Shown here: one piece after another, positions 51,033 to 59,470 of the stretch
How positions within the stretch are numbered: position 1 is the first letter of the stretch
Layout of the letters: each line of letters opens with the position of its first letter
Assembly (NCBI GenBank): GCA_003153775.1
Contig: PMBI01000046.1
Coordinates: 1-64,000 of the forward strand
Length of the DNA: 64,000 nucleotides
From: Syntrophaceae bacterium
GTDB lineage: Bacteria > Desulfobacterota > Syntrophia > Syntrophales > UBA2185
Direction: 5' to 3'
Notes under the pieces: generated by a model
Seen by the model: only the letters and a program-made list of their open reading frames with translations
Database searches by the model: none
What the model was told of the DNA's origin: nothing
Translations under genes and position numbers: made by a program

Positions 51033-52223
51033 TTATTTACCGCTCTTGAAGTCGTCCCTCATGAGTTCTCTTGCAATGATCATCCTTCTGATCTCGGATG
51101 TACCGGCACCGATCTCCCAGAGTTTCTGATCCAGGAAATGTCTGGTGACGGGATATTCCGTGCAGTAGCCGTAGCCGCCGAATACCTGGATGGCGTCGAG
51201 GCCGATCTTCGTTCCCATTTCACCGCAGAAAAGAAGCGCCGCTGCAGCCATGCGGTCGAGGTCCGTGCCCTTTCCGCCGACCTTGTTTGTCAGGGTATCG
51301 CAATATGCGGCCGCGCTGTATGCCATCCACTTGGAGGCCAGGTAACCGGTGTACATATTGGCTATCTTTTCCTGGATGGCCTGATAGCTGATGATGGGCT
51401 TTCCAAACTGTACCCTTTCCTTCGCATACTTCAAGCTAAGCTCAAGACAGCTTCTCTGGCTGCCGAGGGTGCAGCCGGAGAGGGTGATTCTTTCCGTGCA
51501 GAGGCCGCTCGTGAGAACGGAGACGCCTTTGTTCAAACCGCCGATGAGATTCTCTGCCGGCAGTTCGACATCTTCAAAAGTGATCAAAGCCGTGGGGGAT
51601 GTCCTCATGCCCCATTTCTTGATTTTCTCCCTTGTAACGCCCTTGACCTTATCGAACTCGAAGAAGAAAGCGGAAATACCCTTCGGGCCCGCGGCCGGGT
51701 CGGTCTTCGCGTAAAATGTCATGAAGTCCGCGATAGGACCGTTGGTGATGAATATCTTGCTGCCGTTGATAATGTACTTGTCTCCCTTTTTCTCCGCTTT
51801 CGTCGCCATGCTCATGGCGTCGGAACCTGCATTCGGTTCGGTGATTCCAAGGCATCCGACCCACTCGCCGGTGCAGGACTTGGGAAGGACATACATCCTC
51901 TGTTTTTCCGATGCGTTGCGCCGGAAGTTGTCGAAGCAAAGGGTCTGGCTTGCGCCGACAGTCATGGACAGGGCGTTGCTTACACGCGCGATCGTCTCAT
52001 AAACGAGGAGCGTCTCCACATATCCCAGAGCGGTACCGCCGTACTTTTCCTCAAAGACGATTCCGTTGATACCCAGGTTTCCCAGTTCCTTGAACAAGGT
52101 CGGTGGCATCTCGTCGACTTCATAAAGATGCTCCATCTGCGGCTCCAGCCAGCTGACTGCCCACTTGTAAACGCTGTCCTCCAACATCTTTTGTTCATCT
52201 GTAAAATTAAAATCTAACGCCAT
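51033..52223 (-). CDS. Acyl-CoA dehydrogenase, isovaleryl-CoA-dehydrogenase-like
   Basis: 396 aa from ATG 52223 (AGGAGG 9 bp upstream). FAD/substrate motifs CLGITEPNAGSD and YIINGSKIFITNG are present. The usual catalytic Glu of short/medium-chain enzymes (YEGT) is Ala here (LWEIGAGTSEIRRMII). A Glu appears instead in helix G, E244 (GLCTERITLSG), the arrangement of isovaleryl-CoA dehydrogenase. Together with the AUH-like hydratase and HMG-CoA lyase in this region, isovaleryl-CoA or another branched acyl-CoA is the likely substrate. Electron acceptor: ETF, not encoded here. Confidence 0.88.
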   Translation of the reverse strand: MALDFNFTDEQKMLEDSVYKWAVSWLEPQMEHLYEVDEMPPTLFKELGNLGINGIVFEEKYGGTALGYVETLLVYETIARVSNALSMTVGASQTLCFDNFRRNASEKQRMYVLPKSCTGEWVGCLGITEPNAGSDAMSMATKAEKKGDKYIINGSKIFITNGPIADFMTFYAKTDPAAGPKGISAFFFEFDKVKGVTREKIKKWGMRTSPTALITFEDVELPAENLIGGLNKGVSVLTSGLCTERITLSGCTLGSQRSCLELSLKYAKERVQFGKPIISYQAIQEKIANMYTGYLASKWMAYSAAAYCDTLTNKVGGKGTDLDRMAAAALLFCGEMGTKIGLDAIQVFGGYGYCTEYPVTRHFLDQKLWEIGAGTSEIRRMIIARELMRDDFKSGK

Positions 52224-52316
52224 ACACAAATACCTCCTGATAAATTAGAATTTATTTAATCAGCTGTCGAAGCCGCGCACGGAAGTTTGAACTGACTGGC
52301 TTTGGCAACTTAACTC

Positions 52317-52343
52317 GAAAAGCCCGGATAGCCCGGGCTTTTC
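52317..52343 (-). terminator. Intercistronic hairpin between CoA-transferase and acyl-CoA dehydrogenase
   Basis: An 11-bp perfect stem (52317-52327 with 52333-52343) with a 5-nt loop, 23 bp beyond the CoA-transferase stop. The poly-T is only within the stem (CTTTTC), so termination may be partial; it could protect or attenuate the dehydrogenase message. Confidence 0.6.
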
Positions 52344-52365
52344 AAGTCGTCTAACGCGAAACAAC

Positions 52366-53880
52366 TTATTTTGCTGACTGATAACCCTGCTCCCAATCGA
52401 ATCCTGATGTCTCACCGTGTAAGGCCATCTTGTAGTTCCGTCTATCTGAGTAAGACGGATACCGTCTGGTCTTGCCCTCAACCGGCATCATGGATACGGG
52501 GAATTTCGGGGCAAGGAGGCCGTTCTCTTTCGCCGCTTTTTCCAGCATCTCACGGTCATCCGGGTGGGCGATGGAGATCAGCGCTGCGGCCCTTTCATAA
52601 CCGGACAGACCGCGCAGGTTCACGATGCCGTACTCAGTACAAACGTAATTTGTTAACTGAGCCGGGACATCCACTGATGATCCTTCAGGCAGGAAGGGAA
52701 CAATCCTCGAGGTGCCGTGCTTGCTTCGTGCCGTCATGGAGGCGACGCCGCGTCCGCCTTTAGACTGTGCGCAGAAGGAGACAAAATGGAAGTAGCCGCC
52801 GGAGCTCGAGATCGGCCGTTTTTCATAGAAACCGGAGCACTGCTGTCCGAGAAGGTCGACAGCCACGCAGTTGTCGATTGCGATCATGTTGTCGAGCCTC
52901 GTGAGGTTGTGCAGGTTATTGGTGTAACTGATATCGTAGGCAGCGAGATTCTGGTTCCGGTGGATAGTGTCATAGTACCACTTCACATCAACTGGGAATG
53001 CGAATGTCCACACGCTCTTGCCGCGGTCGGCGGGGAGGGTTTTGTATTTGTTTGTCACCTGGCCGGATTCGATCAGCTTGATAAGACCGGCATTGAGCAT
53101 CTCCGTGTGGATGCCGAGGTCCTTGAGTCCCGCATCGGTCATAGCGCTTACACATGCGGAGGGAAGAGAACCGATACCGAGCTGGATTATGTCTCTATCC
53201 TTCATGATGGTCATGACATGTTTGGCAATCGCCTCTTCCTCTGGTTTTGCTTTGATGGCCTTTTCATTGATCTGTGGCCACTTGTATTTCTCGCAGTCCA
53301 CTTCGACCCAGAAGTCGATGTCATCAATATTAATGGTGTTAAAGCGGCCGCCTTCGGCCCAGGGATAGTCTGAACGAACTTCGATTACGGTTTTCTTTGC
53401 GCACTGGCTGAAGATATTGGCGTTGTTGGTGCCGTAAGAGAAGTTGGCAAATCCGTGCTCATCCCAGGGCGTTGCCGCATTCCACCACCAATCAAACCCG
53501 CGCTTTTCTTTTATTGCATTGGTGAAACGATAATGAGCGAACCACATGCCCATTGCCCATCCCCAGTGTGCCCAGTCGGTTACATTGTTGGTATCTCTTG
53601 CCTTGCGGTTCCATGGAAAGAAGAAATACTCATGGAAGCAGTGGAATTCCTGCATGGGGTCGACCGCCTGAAATTCAGGGTGAGGGAAGAAATTAGCATA
53701 ATTCCAAATCTCAATGTCCTTCAATTTTGGACCGACCCTCTTCGCCAACTCCTTCATACATTCCGTTGAATCACCTCCGACTGAACCTGGCTGGATCCAG
53801 CTTCCTGACTTGACCATATCCAGAATCTGCTGGGGTGTTCTCTTCTTGTCACGAATCTTTTGTTGAACCGGTGTTGTCAT
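52366..53880 (-). CDS. Acetyl-CoA hydrolase/4-hydroxybutyrate CoA-transferase-family protein
   Basis: 504 aa from ATG 53880 (AAGGAGGGAG upstream). Family I CoA-transferase of the AbfT/butyryl-CoA:acetate type. The catalytic glutamate is E260 in DLGIHTEMLNAG, aligning with E238 of Clostridium aminobutyricum AbfT. IQLGIGSLP and DYPWAEGG-like segments support the fold. The N-terminal ~170 residues are unusually rich in Trp/Phe/His (WAHWGWAMGMWFAHYRF) and diverge from AbfT. It moves CoA between acyl-CoA and free acids. It is on the minus strand with the dehydrogenase gene. Confidence 0.87.
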   Translation of the reverse strand: MTTPVQQKIRDKKRTPQQILDMVKSGSWIQPGSVGGDSTECMKELAKRVGPKLKDIEIWNYANFFPHPEFQAVDPMQEFHCFHEYFFFPWNRKARDTNNVTDWAHWGWAMGMWFAHYRFTNAIKEKRGFDWWWNAATPWDEHGFANFSYGTNNANIFSQCAKKTVIEVRSDYPWAEGGRFNTINIDDIDFWVEVDCEKYKWPQINEKAIKAKPEEEAIAKHVMTIMKDRDIIQLGIGSLPSACVSAMTDAGLKDLGIHTEMLNAGLIKLIESGQVTNKYKTLPADRGKSVWTFAFPVDVKWYYDTIHRNQNLAAYDISYTNNLHNLTRLDNMIAIDNCVAVDLLGQQCSGFYEKRPISSSGGYFHFVSFCAQSKGGRGVASMTARSKHGTSRIVPFLPEGSSVDVPAQLTNYVCTEYGIVNLRGLSGYERAAALISIAHPDDREMLEKAAKENGLLAPKFPVSMMPVEGKTRRYPSYSDRRNYKMALHGETSGFDWEQGYQSAK

Positions 53881-54370
53881 CTTGACTCCCTCCTTAAGGT
53901 AATTAAGTTTTGACATTCAGCCGAATTGAATCAGCCACTCTTAAGCGGTATACAGCTTTACAATATTACTTGCCCTTATAAATCAATCTAAAAAAATTAC
54001 CGAGTATAGCCTAATCTTGTAGCGGATAGAAGTTACGCCGCGGGTCTACTCCGTAATTGGCACAGCTCATAGAACGTTTGTTCATAGCGGAAACGTTAAG
54101 GTGTAAGAGATTTGATAATAAGCAGATACAAGATTTTCTATTTGTCACCAATATGAACCCTTTGAGATGTTCTCAGTTTCCGTCCATTGCCGACACCAAG
54201 GCGTATCTCATATAGTTGCTGACTTTGCAAGCTTTAGTCATAAAGAATCTCAAATAGCACGACACTACAAGACTGCGTCCGATAAGCTGCCGATGGACGC
54301 ACGCCACAAATCCTCCTTAGGGGGAGGGAAGTATCACAGACAGTCTTGTATGGAAAAAAAATCAGAAATA

Positions 54371-54741
54371 CAATATTAAAAGGTTTATAAATAATATTTA
54401 GAAAAAACTAATAATTAAGAATTAGATGGGATCGCCACTTCAAAAATAACGCCTCCGCTATTGACAGATGAAAAGGAATTTCATCTGTCAAAACTCCTAT
54501 TCCTCGAAGAAAGCAAATTTCTTTTTAATAATGAAGATACTTTTACATCAGCAGGGTCAGGTGTGAGCCTAACCCAATTTTCTTGGCCGGCTTTTGAGAT
54601 GATAGCAGTGAGATTATTCATAAATTGACGAGGTTTTTTTCTTGCGAAAATGGAAGCAGTACAATTGAGATGCTTCGTCCTTGATCTTTCTCATTTGAAA
54701 TTAATTCTATCTTAATATTATTTATAAACCTTTTAATATTG
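54371..54741. mobile_element. MITE-like element with 28-bp perfect terminal inverted repeats
   Basis: Positions 54371-54398 are the exact reverse complement of 54714-54741 (outer ends CAATATTAAAAGG and CCTTTTAATATTG). The 371-bp span has no coding capacity for a transposase. TTAA tetranucleotides lie symmetrically 5 bp inside the ends and could mark a target-site duplication, with a shorter core element. An internal 13-bp stem is present. Sequences outside the arms do not match each other. Classed as a miniature inverted-repeat element by structure; a regulatory foldback is the alternative. Confidence 0.6.
54461..54491. repeat. 13-bp inverted repeat within the MITE-like element
   Basis: TTGACAGATGAAA and TTTCATCTGTCAA (54461-54473 and 54479-54491) form a perfect stem with a 5-nt loop. 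No T-run follows, so it is not a typical terminator. It may be an operator or RNA foldback. Confidence 0.7.
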
Positions 54742-54945
54742 CTTTCCCTCTCCGTTTGGTACAATAGACGCAGTTATAAATTCTCAATAATTATTCCTGA
54801 GCTACAAGAAAAGAAGAAAATTATATAGAGCGTTTCATTTAAAATATACCACTTTTTCAGCACTTTTATCTCGTTGATCAGTAGAAGAAAAGAAACCAGC
54901 GCGGCTTTAAGCAAAACTTATTGCTTGATTAATTGAATAGCATTG

Positions 54946-55013
54946 ACAGGGCGATAGTCTAAATAGCCGATTTCGGCGGTTGCGGTTTATGCATCTTTAA
55001 CAGGGCGATCGTC
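54946..55013 (+). repeat. Direct repeat upstream of gctA
   Basis: ACAGGGCGATAGTC (54946-54959) recurs as ACAGGGCGATCGTC (55000-55013), with one mismatch, 54 bp apart start to start. The downstream copy is 57 bp before the gctA start codon. Tandem spacing of about five helical turns suggests paired regulator-binding sites. Confidence 0.45.
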
Positions 55014-55069
55014 CCCATATTATCCGTGTGGGGCGGGGGCTGAGAATAATGAAAAGGAGGTAGGGTCCA

Positions 55070-56062
55070 GTGGAATCGATTGAACAAGGGATTGGAAAAA
55101 TATTTACAGATCCTGATCCAGATAATGCGCGTGCTTTCTTCCGCACGAAGAGCCGCAAACTGGAATCCAAGGTGATGTCAGTAAAAGAAGCCGTGGAGAA
55201 GTTTGTTCATGATGGCGATTATCTGACACTCGGCGGTTTTGGGGCAAACAGGGTACCGATAGCGGTCGCGCATGAAATCGTGAGGCAGGGAAGGAAGAAT
55301 ATGGGTTTTGCCGGCCATACATCCACCCATGATTTTCAGATACTCTGCGCGGGTGAAGTGTTCAATAGGGTAGACGTTGCCTATATCGTCGGCCTGGAAG
55401 CTCGGGGCTTATCCCCCAATGCGAGGCGCTACATGGAGAGCGGCAAGGTCGAGGTAAGTGAATGGACCAATTACTCGCTGTCCGTTCGTTTTAAGGCAGC
55501 GGCGGCAGGCGTTTCTTTCTACCCGGCGAGAAATATGATGGGGACGGATACGTTCAAATACAGCGGTGCAAAGATCATTGAATGCCCGTTTACGGGCACA
55601 AGGTATGTCGCACAGCCTGCTCTCTATCCGGATGTGTCAGCCATTCATGTCCATGAGGCTGATATCTATGGGAATTGCCGTGCAAGGGGCATTACCGTTT
55701 CTGATTTCGATGTCGCAAGGGCTTCCAAGCGTCTGATTATAACGTGTGAAAGGCTGATCGCCAATGATGAGATACGTAGAGATCCGAGCTATACGGTTAT
55801 TCCTTACTGGTGCGTTGATGCCGTATGTGAGGTCCCTTATGGCAGTTATCCCGGAAATATGTATGCGGAATATTTCTCTGATGAGGAGCATATAAGAGAA
55901 TGGATGAAGACGGAAGAAGATCCGGTCGAGTTCAAGAAATTCCTCGAAAAGAATATTTACAGCTGCAAGGATCATTTTGAATATATCGAGAAAAACGGCG
56001 GAATAAATAAATTGCTGAAACTTAGGGACAAAGAATTCATGTTTGTCAAAGCGAGAGACTAA
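55070..56062 (+). CDS. gctA: Glutaconate CoA-transferase-like subunit A
   Basis: 330 aa, GTG start at 55070 with AAAGGAGGTAG upstream. CoA-transferase family I alpha chain: VMSVKEAVEKFVHDGDYLTLGGFGANRVP at residues ~35-63, and HVHEADIYGNCRARG, YWCVDAVCEVPYGSYPGNM. It pairs with the beta chain 15 bp downstream. Characterised relatives transfer CoA from acetyl-CoA to glutaconate, while AibA-type relatives are 3-methylglutaconyl-CoA decarboxylases. The neighbouring leucine-type genes make a methylated C5/C6 diacid a plausible substrate. Confidence 0.87.
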   Translation: MESIEQGIGKIFTDPDPDNARAFFRTKSRKLESKVMSVKEAVEKFVHDGDYLTLGGFGANRVPIAVAHEIVRQGRKNMGFAGHTSTHDFQILCAGEVFNRVDVAYIVGLEARGLSPNARRYMESGKVEVSEWTNYSLSVRFKAAAAGVSFYPARNMMGTDTFKYSGAKIIECPFTGTRYVAQPALYPDVSAIHVHEADIYGNCRARGITVSDFDVARASKRLIITCERLIANDEIRRDPSYTVIPYWCVDAVCEVPYGSYPGNMYAEYFSDEEHIREWMKTEEDPVEFKKFLEKNIYSCKDHFEYIEKNGGINKLLKLRDKEFMFVKARD

Positions 56063-56077
56063 AGGAGGATATCCGAT

Positions 56078-56848
56078 ATGGCTGACTATAACACCATGGA
56101 ACTAATGATATGCACCGCCGCAAGAGAGTTGGAAGACGGGGCTTCTATCGTAGTTGGAACTGGAGCTCCCAATGCGGCGGCAATGCTTGCTCAGAAGGCC
56201 CACTCACCTAATCTGGTTATCCTTTTTGAGGCTGGCGGGGCGGCACCATTGATCCCTGAAATGCCCATATCTGTGGGAGATTCCAGAACGACTTGGAAGG
56301 CCTTGATGGCTTCCGGCATGTGTGAAATTATGGAAACGTGCTGTCGTGGAATGATCGATTATACTTTCCTCGGCGGTGCACAGATTGATATGTACGGAAA
56401 TTTGAATTCGACGAGAATCGGTCCTGACCATCAGAAACCGAAAGTTAGATTCCCCGGGAGTGGCGGTGCAAATGACCTCGCCTCATTTTGTTGGAGGATG
56501 CTTGTCATGACACCCCAGGACTCCAAGAGATTTGCCGAGAAGTGTCAATTCATTACAACGCCGGGATGGCTTACGGGCGGAGATTCGCGTGCAAAATCGG
56601 GTCTTCCGAGGGGGGCCGGTCCATACAAGATCATTACTAATATGGCGGTGATGGATTTTGAACCGGAATCAAAGAGGATGCGGATTATAGGAGTAAACCC
56701 AGGATATTCCGAAAAGGATGTTCAGGATAATTGCGGGTTCGAACTTCTGAAGGCGAAGAAGATTGTGGAGAACAAACCTCCGACGGCGAGGGAGTTATCA
56801 ATCCTGAGGGATGAGATAGACCCGTATCGCTACGTTATTGGGAGATAG
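56078..56848 (+). CDS. gctB: Glutaconate CoA-transferase-like subunit B (catalytic Glu present)
   Basis: 256 aa. Family features: IVVGTGAPNAAAMLAQ, GGAQIDMYGNLNSTRIG, RFPGSGGANDLASF. The catalytic glutamate aligned with E54 of Acidaminococcus GctB is present as E51 (VILFEAGG). That argues for a true CoA-transferase, since the myxobacterial decarboxylase AibB lacks it. AAAGGAGG precedes ATG 56078. The AB pair heads a + strand operon with the carboxyltransferase, hydratase and lyase genes. Confidence 0.88.
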   Translation: MADYNTMELMICTAARELEDGASIVVGTGAPNAAAMLAQKAHSPNLVILFEAGGAAPLIPEMPISVGDSRTTWKALMASGMCEIMETCCRGMIDYTFLGGAQIDMYGNLNSTRIGPDHQKPKVRFPGSGGANDLASFCWRMLVMTPQDSKRFAEKCQFITTPGWLTGGDSRAKSGLPRGAGPYKIITNMAVMDFEPESKRMRIIGVNPGYSEKDVQDNCGFELLKAKKIVENKPPTARELSILRDEIDPYRYVIGR

Positions 56849-56911
56849 TTTTCTTTTAAGCATTAAAGCTCTCAGGATAACATTCAATCCGGGGAGCAGA
56901 GGAGGATTATA

Positions 56912-58567
56912 ATGGCGGATGAAATAAAAGAAGGTATGGCAGGAGACGACAATAACTTGAAGCATTGGGAGGAGCAGGATACTATCCTCATGAAACACCG
57001 TGAAGAGGCATACAACATCGGTGGTGAGGAGCAGCTCAAGCGCCTTGCCAAACAGGGTAAGAAACCGATGCGTGAACTCGTTGCGATGTTGATCGATCCG
57101 GGTACGGAGTTCTTTGAGATCGGCCTCGATGCGGGCTACAACATCGGAAAGATAAAACTCTACGGCGGAGAAATCTATGAATCGGAGAAAAGAGGTCACA
57201 TCCCCGGCGGTGGAATGGTTACCGGCGTAGGCGTTATTCATGGAAAGGATTGTATGATCTTTGCCAATGAAAACCGCTATGCTGCGGGAACCTATTTCCC
57301 GATTACTCTGAAGAAGCACATGAGGGCCCAGGCGATTGCTGAACGCCTTCGATTACCCTGCGTCTACCTTGCCGACTCAGGAGGGATCAACCTTCCCTTG
57401 CAGCTGGGCTGTTTCGCTGACGATGGGCACTTTGGCAGTATGTTCTACAACATGTGCCGCATGTCCGCCGCGGGAATAAAACAATACACGCTGTCCACCG
57501 GCGGAAACACGGCGGGCGGCGCCTATATCGTTTATCTCGCTTCCGAGTCAATCATGATAGAAAAGCTGGCCTTCGCCTTCCTGGCAGGTCCCCCTATGGT
57601 AAAGTCCGCGATCGGTGAGACCGTATCCATGGAAGACCTGGGCGGCGCCTATGTCCACACCCAGCACTCCGGAGGTTGCGACCATTTTGTGAGATCCCAG
57701 GCGGAGGGAATCCAGAAGCTGCGGGATATCATTGAATTTGAACCATCCCAGAAGCTGCACTGTGACCGCATACAAACCCTGGAACCAAAATATGGCTACA
57801 AGGACATGATGCGCTCCGCCCCCATGAATACCTATAACGCAATCAATATCAGGGACACCCTCAAGTGTATTGCTGACGATAGCTATTTCCATGAATACAA
57901 ACCGACGTACGGCCTCAACCGCGGTGAAAGCGTCGTCGCAGGCAAGATGTGGCTGAAAGGCATGCCCGTGGGCGTCATTGCTTCCAACGGGACCGGCGTT
58001 ATCTATATTGAAGCGGCGAGAAAAGCGACGGAGTGGATGATCCGTTGCGGAAACTCAAAGCTGCCGGTTCTCTTCCTCCAGGGGTCTCCCGGCTATATGG
58101 TCGGCAAGGCCGAGGAATGGGGAGGCATCGGGAAATACGGATCCGACATGGTCCGTACGTGTAGTGTGCTGAATGTCCCGAAAATACAGTATGTCATTGG
58201 TCCGGACCACGGGGCGGCAAACTACGGGATGTGCGGGAGGGCCTTCAGGCCGGTCTTCTGCTTTACAAACATGAGAGGCCGCACCACTGTTATGTCCGGC
58301 CGGACAGCGGGTTTCATCGTGGAGAGCGTCCGCAGGAAGAATATCGTCGACAAGGGGCAAACGGTCAATGAGGAAGAAATGGCCAAGTTCCGCCAGATGA
58401 TGATAGATCGTTATGATAACGAAGGGCATCCCTTCCTGACGGGTTCGCTCCTATTCCACGACGGCGTCATCACTTACAGCGAGACGCGCGAAAAACTGGG
58501 CAGATCATTGGAACTTTGCTATCGCGTACCCATAGACAAGTCAGACTGGGGTGATCTGAAGGTTTAA
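56912..58567 (+). CDS. Biotin-dependent carboxyltransferase subunit, MccB/GcdA-like
   Basis: 551 aa. Two crotonase-type halves: N-terminal VYLADSGGINLP and GNTAGGAYIVYL, then VSMEDLGGAYVHTQHSGGCDH; C-terminal GVIASNGTGVIYIEAARKATEW. Closest in pattern to the methylcrotonyl-CoA carboxylase beta chain, with the DSGGxNLP loop; glutaconyl-CoA decarboxylase alpha is a related alternative. It acts on carboxybiotin and an enoyl-CoA. No biotin carboxylase, biotin carrier or membrane decarboxylase subunit is encoded in the window, so its partners must be elsewhere. Start ATG 56912 behind AGAGGAGG. Confidence 0.87.
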   Translation: MADEIKEGMAGDDNNLKHWEEQDTILMKHREEAYNIGGEEQLKRLAKQGKKPMRELVAMLIDPGTEFFEIGLDAGYNIGKIKLYGGEIYESEKRGHIPGGGMVTGVGVIHGKDCMIFANENRYAAGTYFPITLKKHMRAQAIAERLRLPCVYLADSGGINLPLQLGCFADDGHFGSMFYNMCRMSAAGIKQYTLSTGGNTAGGAYIVYLASESIMIEKLAFAFLAGPPMVKSAIGETVSMEDLGGAYVHTQHSGGCDHFVRSQAEGIQKLRDIIEFEPSQKLHCDRIQTLEPKYGYKDMMRSAPMNTYNAINIRDTLKCIADDSYFHEYKPTYGLNRGESVVAGKMWLKGMPVGVIASNGTGVIYIEAARKATEWMIRCGNSKLPVLFLQGSPGYMVGKAEEWGGIGKYGSDMVRTCSVLNVPKIQYVIGPDHGAANYGMCGRAFRPVFCFTNMRGRTTVMSGRTAGFIVESVRRKNIVDKGQTVNEEEMAKFRQMMIDRYDNEGHPFLTGSLLFHDGVITYSETREKLGRSLELCYRVPIDKSDWGDLKV

Positions 58568-58603
58568 TTCCGGTTGAAGAGTGAAAGAAGGAGGAGTATT
58601 CCT

Positions 58604-59404
58604 ATGGCAGATATACTTTTAAAAGAAAGGACTGATGAAGGCATACTTATTCTCACGCTGAATCGTCCTGAGGCTATGAACTGTTTTAACTTTGATCTAT
58701 TGGCTGTACTGGCCGACACCGTAAGGGAAGCAAATTTTGACATGGGTCTGCGCTGTATCATCATTACCGGTGCCAAGGCGGGTGACGATCCCAAGAAGTG
58801 GTCCTTCTCCACGGGCGCAGACCTGAAGGAAAGAAGGACGCTGTCAGACGACCAGGTCCGCCGCTTCATATTCACGATACGCAACACTTTCACGGCAGTA
58901 GAGCAGGTCCGTGTCCCCGTGATTGCCGCCATAAACGGATTTGCTTTTGGCGGCGGTACGGAACTCGCCCTTGCCTCTGACATCCGTATCTGCTCGTCCA
59001 ATGTCCTGATGGGACTTACCGAAACCTCTCTGGCGATAATCCCCGGCGCCGGCGGAACCCAAAGACTGACCAGGATTGTTGGTGTGGCAAAGGCGAAGGA
59101 ACTGGTCTTCACGGCGAGAAGAATAAATGCGGAGACGGCTTTACAGATCGGTCTTGTCAGCAGGGTTGTGGAACCTGATAAGCTCATGGAAGCCGCGCTC
59201 GAACTGGCAAGGGAGATCGCCAAGAACGGTCCCATCGGCGTTGCCCAGGCCAAGTTCGCCATTAACTACGGTTCCGAAGCGAGCCTCGGAGTGGCGCTCC
59301 CGCTTGAATCCAAGGCTTATGAGGTTACCATCCCGACGAAGGATCGGCTGGAGGCGCTGGCTGCCTTTGCGGAGAAACGTAAACCCGTATTCAAGGGGGA
59401 ATAA
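58604..59404 (+). CDS. 3-methylglutaconyl-CoA hydratase-like enoyl-CoA hydratase (AUH type)
   Basis: 266 aa from ATG 58604 (GAAGGAGG upstream; the ORF opens ten codons earlier). Crotonase fold with both catalytic glutamates: GGGTELALASD and GLTETSLAIIPGAGGTQRL. The C-terminus TIPTKDRLEALAAFAEKR is the pattern I recall from human AUH, the 3-methylglutaconyl-CoA hydratase of leucine degradation. Placed between the MccB-like and HMG-CoA-lyase-like genes, exactly where this step would fall in the pathway. A general enoyl-CoA hydratase cannot be excluded. Confidence 0.87.
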   Translation: MADILLKERTDEGILILTLNRPEAMNCFNFDLLAVLADTVREANFDMGLRCIIITGAKAGDDPKKWSFSTGADLKERRTLSDDQVRRFIFTIRNTFTAVEQVRVPVIAAINGFAFGGGTELALASDIRICSSNVLMGLTETSLAIIPGAGGTQRLTRIVGVAKAKELVFTARRINAETALQIGLVSRVVEPDKLMEAALELAREIAKNGPIGVAQAKFAINYGSEASLGVALPLESKAYEVTIPTKDRLEALAAFAEKRKPVFKGE

Positions 59405-59470
59405 CGCTCTTTCACCCGGAGATACATTGAACTTAATAAATAATAAAATTGAGGAGGTCATTACTGTTCT

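Larger units (their letters stand above)
53881..55069. other. 1.2-kb noncoding region between divergent CoA-transferase operons
   Basis: AT-rich. No ORF here has a credible start, family or composition. It holds a MITE-like element (54371-54741), an internal hairpin, and two copies of a 14-bp motif (54946 and 55000) before gctA. The 53881-54370 part shows nothing I can name. As the shared upstream region of two operons it should contain promoters, but no convincing -35/-10 pair was found. Confidence 0.6.

Noticed and set aside
51012-52217. 401-aa + strand ORF opposite the acyl-CoA dehydrogenase gene
   Set aside because: Antisense shadow of a gene with full family motifs; no domain of its own.
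54167-54379. 70-aa ORF in the noncoding region upstream of the MITE-like element
   Set aside because: Composition not protein-like, no ribosome binding site, no recognisable domain; ends within the inverted repeat.
55070-56848. gctAB as an AibAB-type 3-methylglutaconyl-CoA decarboxylase
   Set aside because: The catalytic CoA-transferase glutamate is conserved (E51 of the B subunit), which that decarboxylase lacks.
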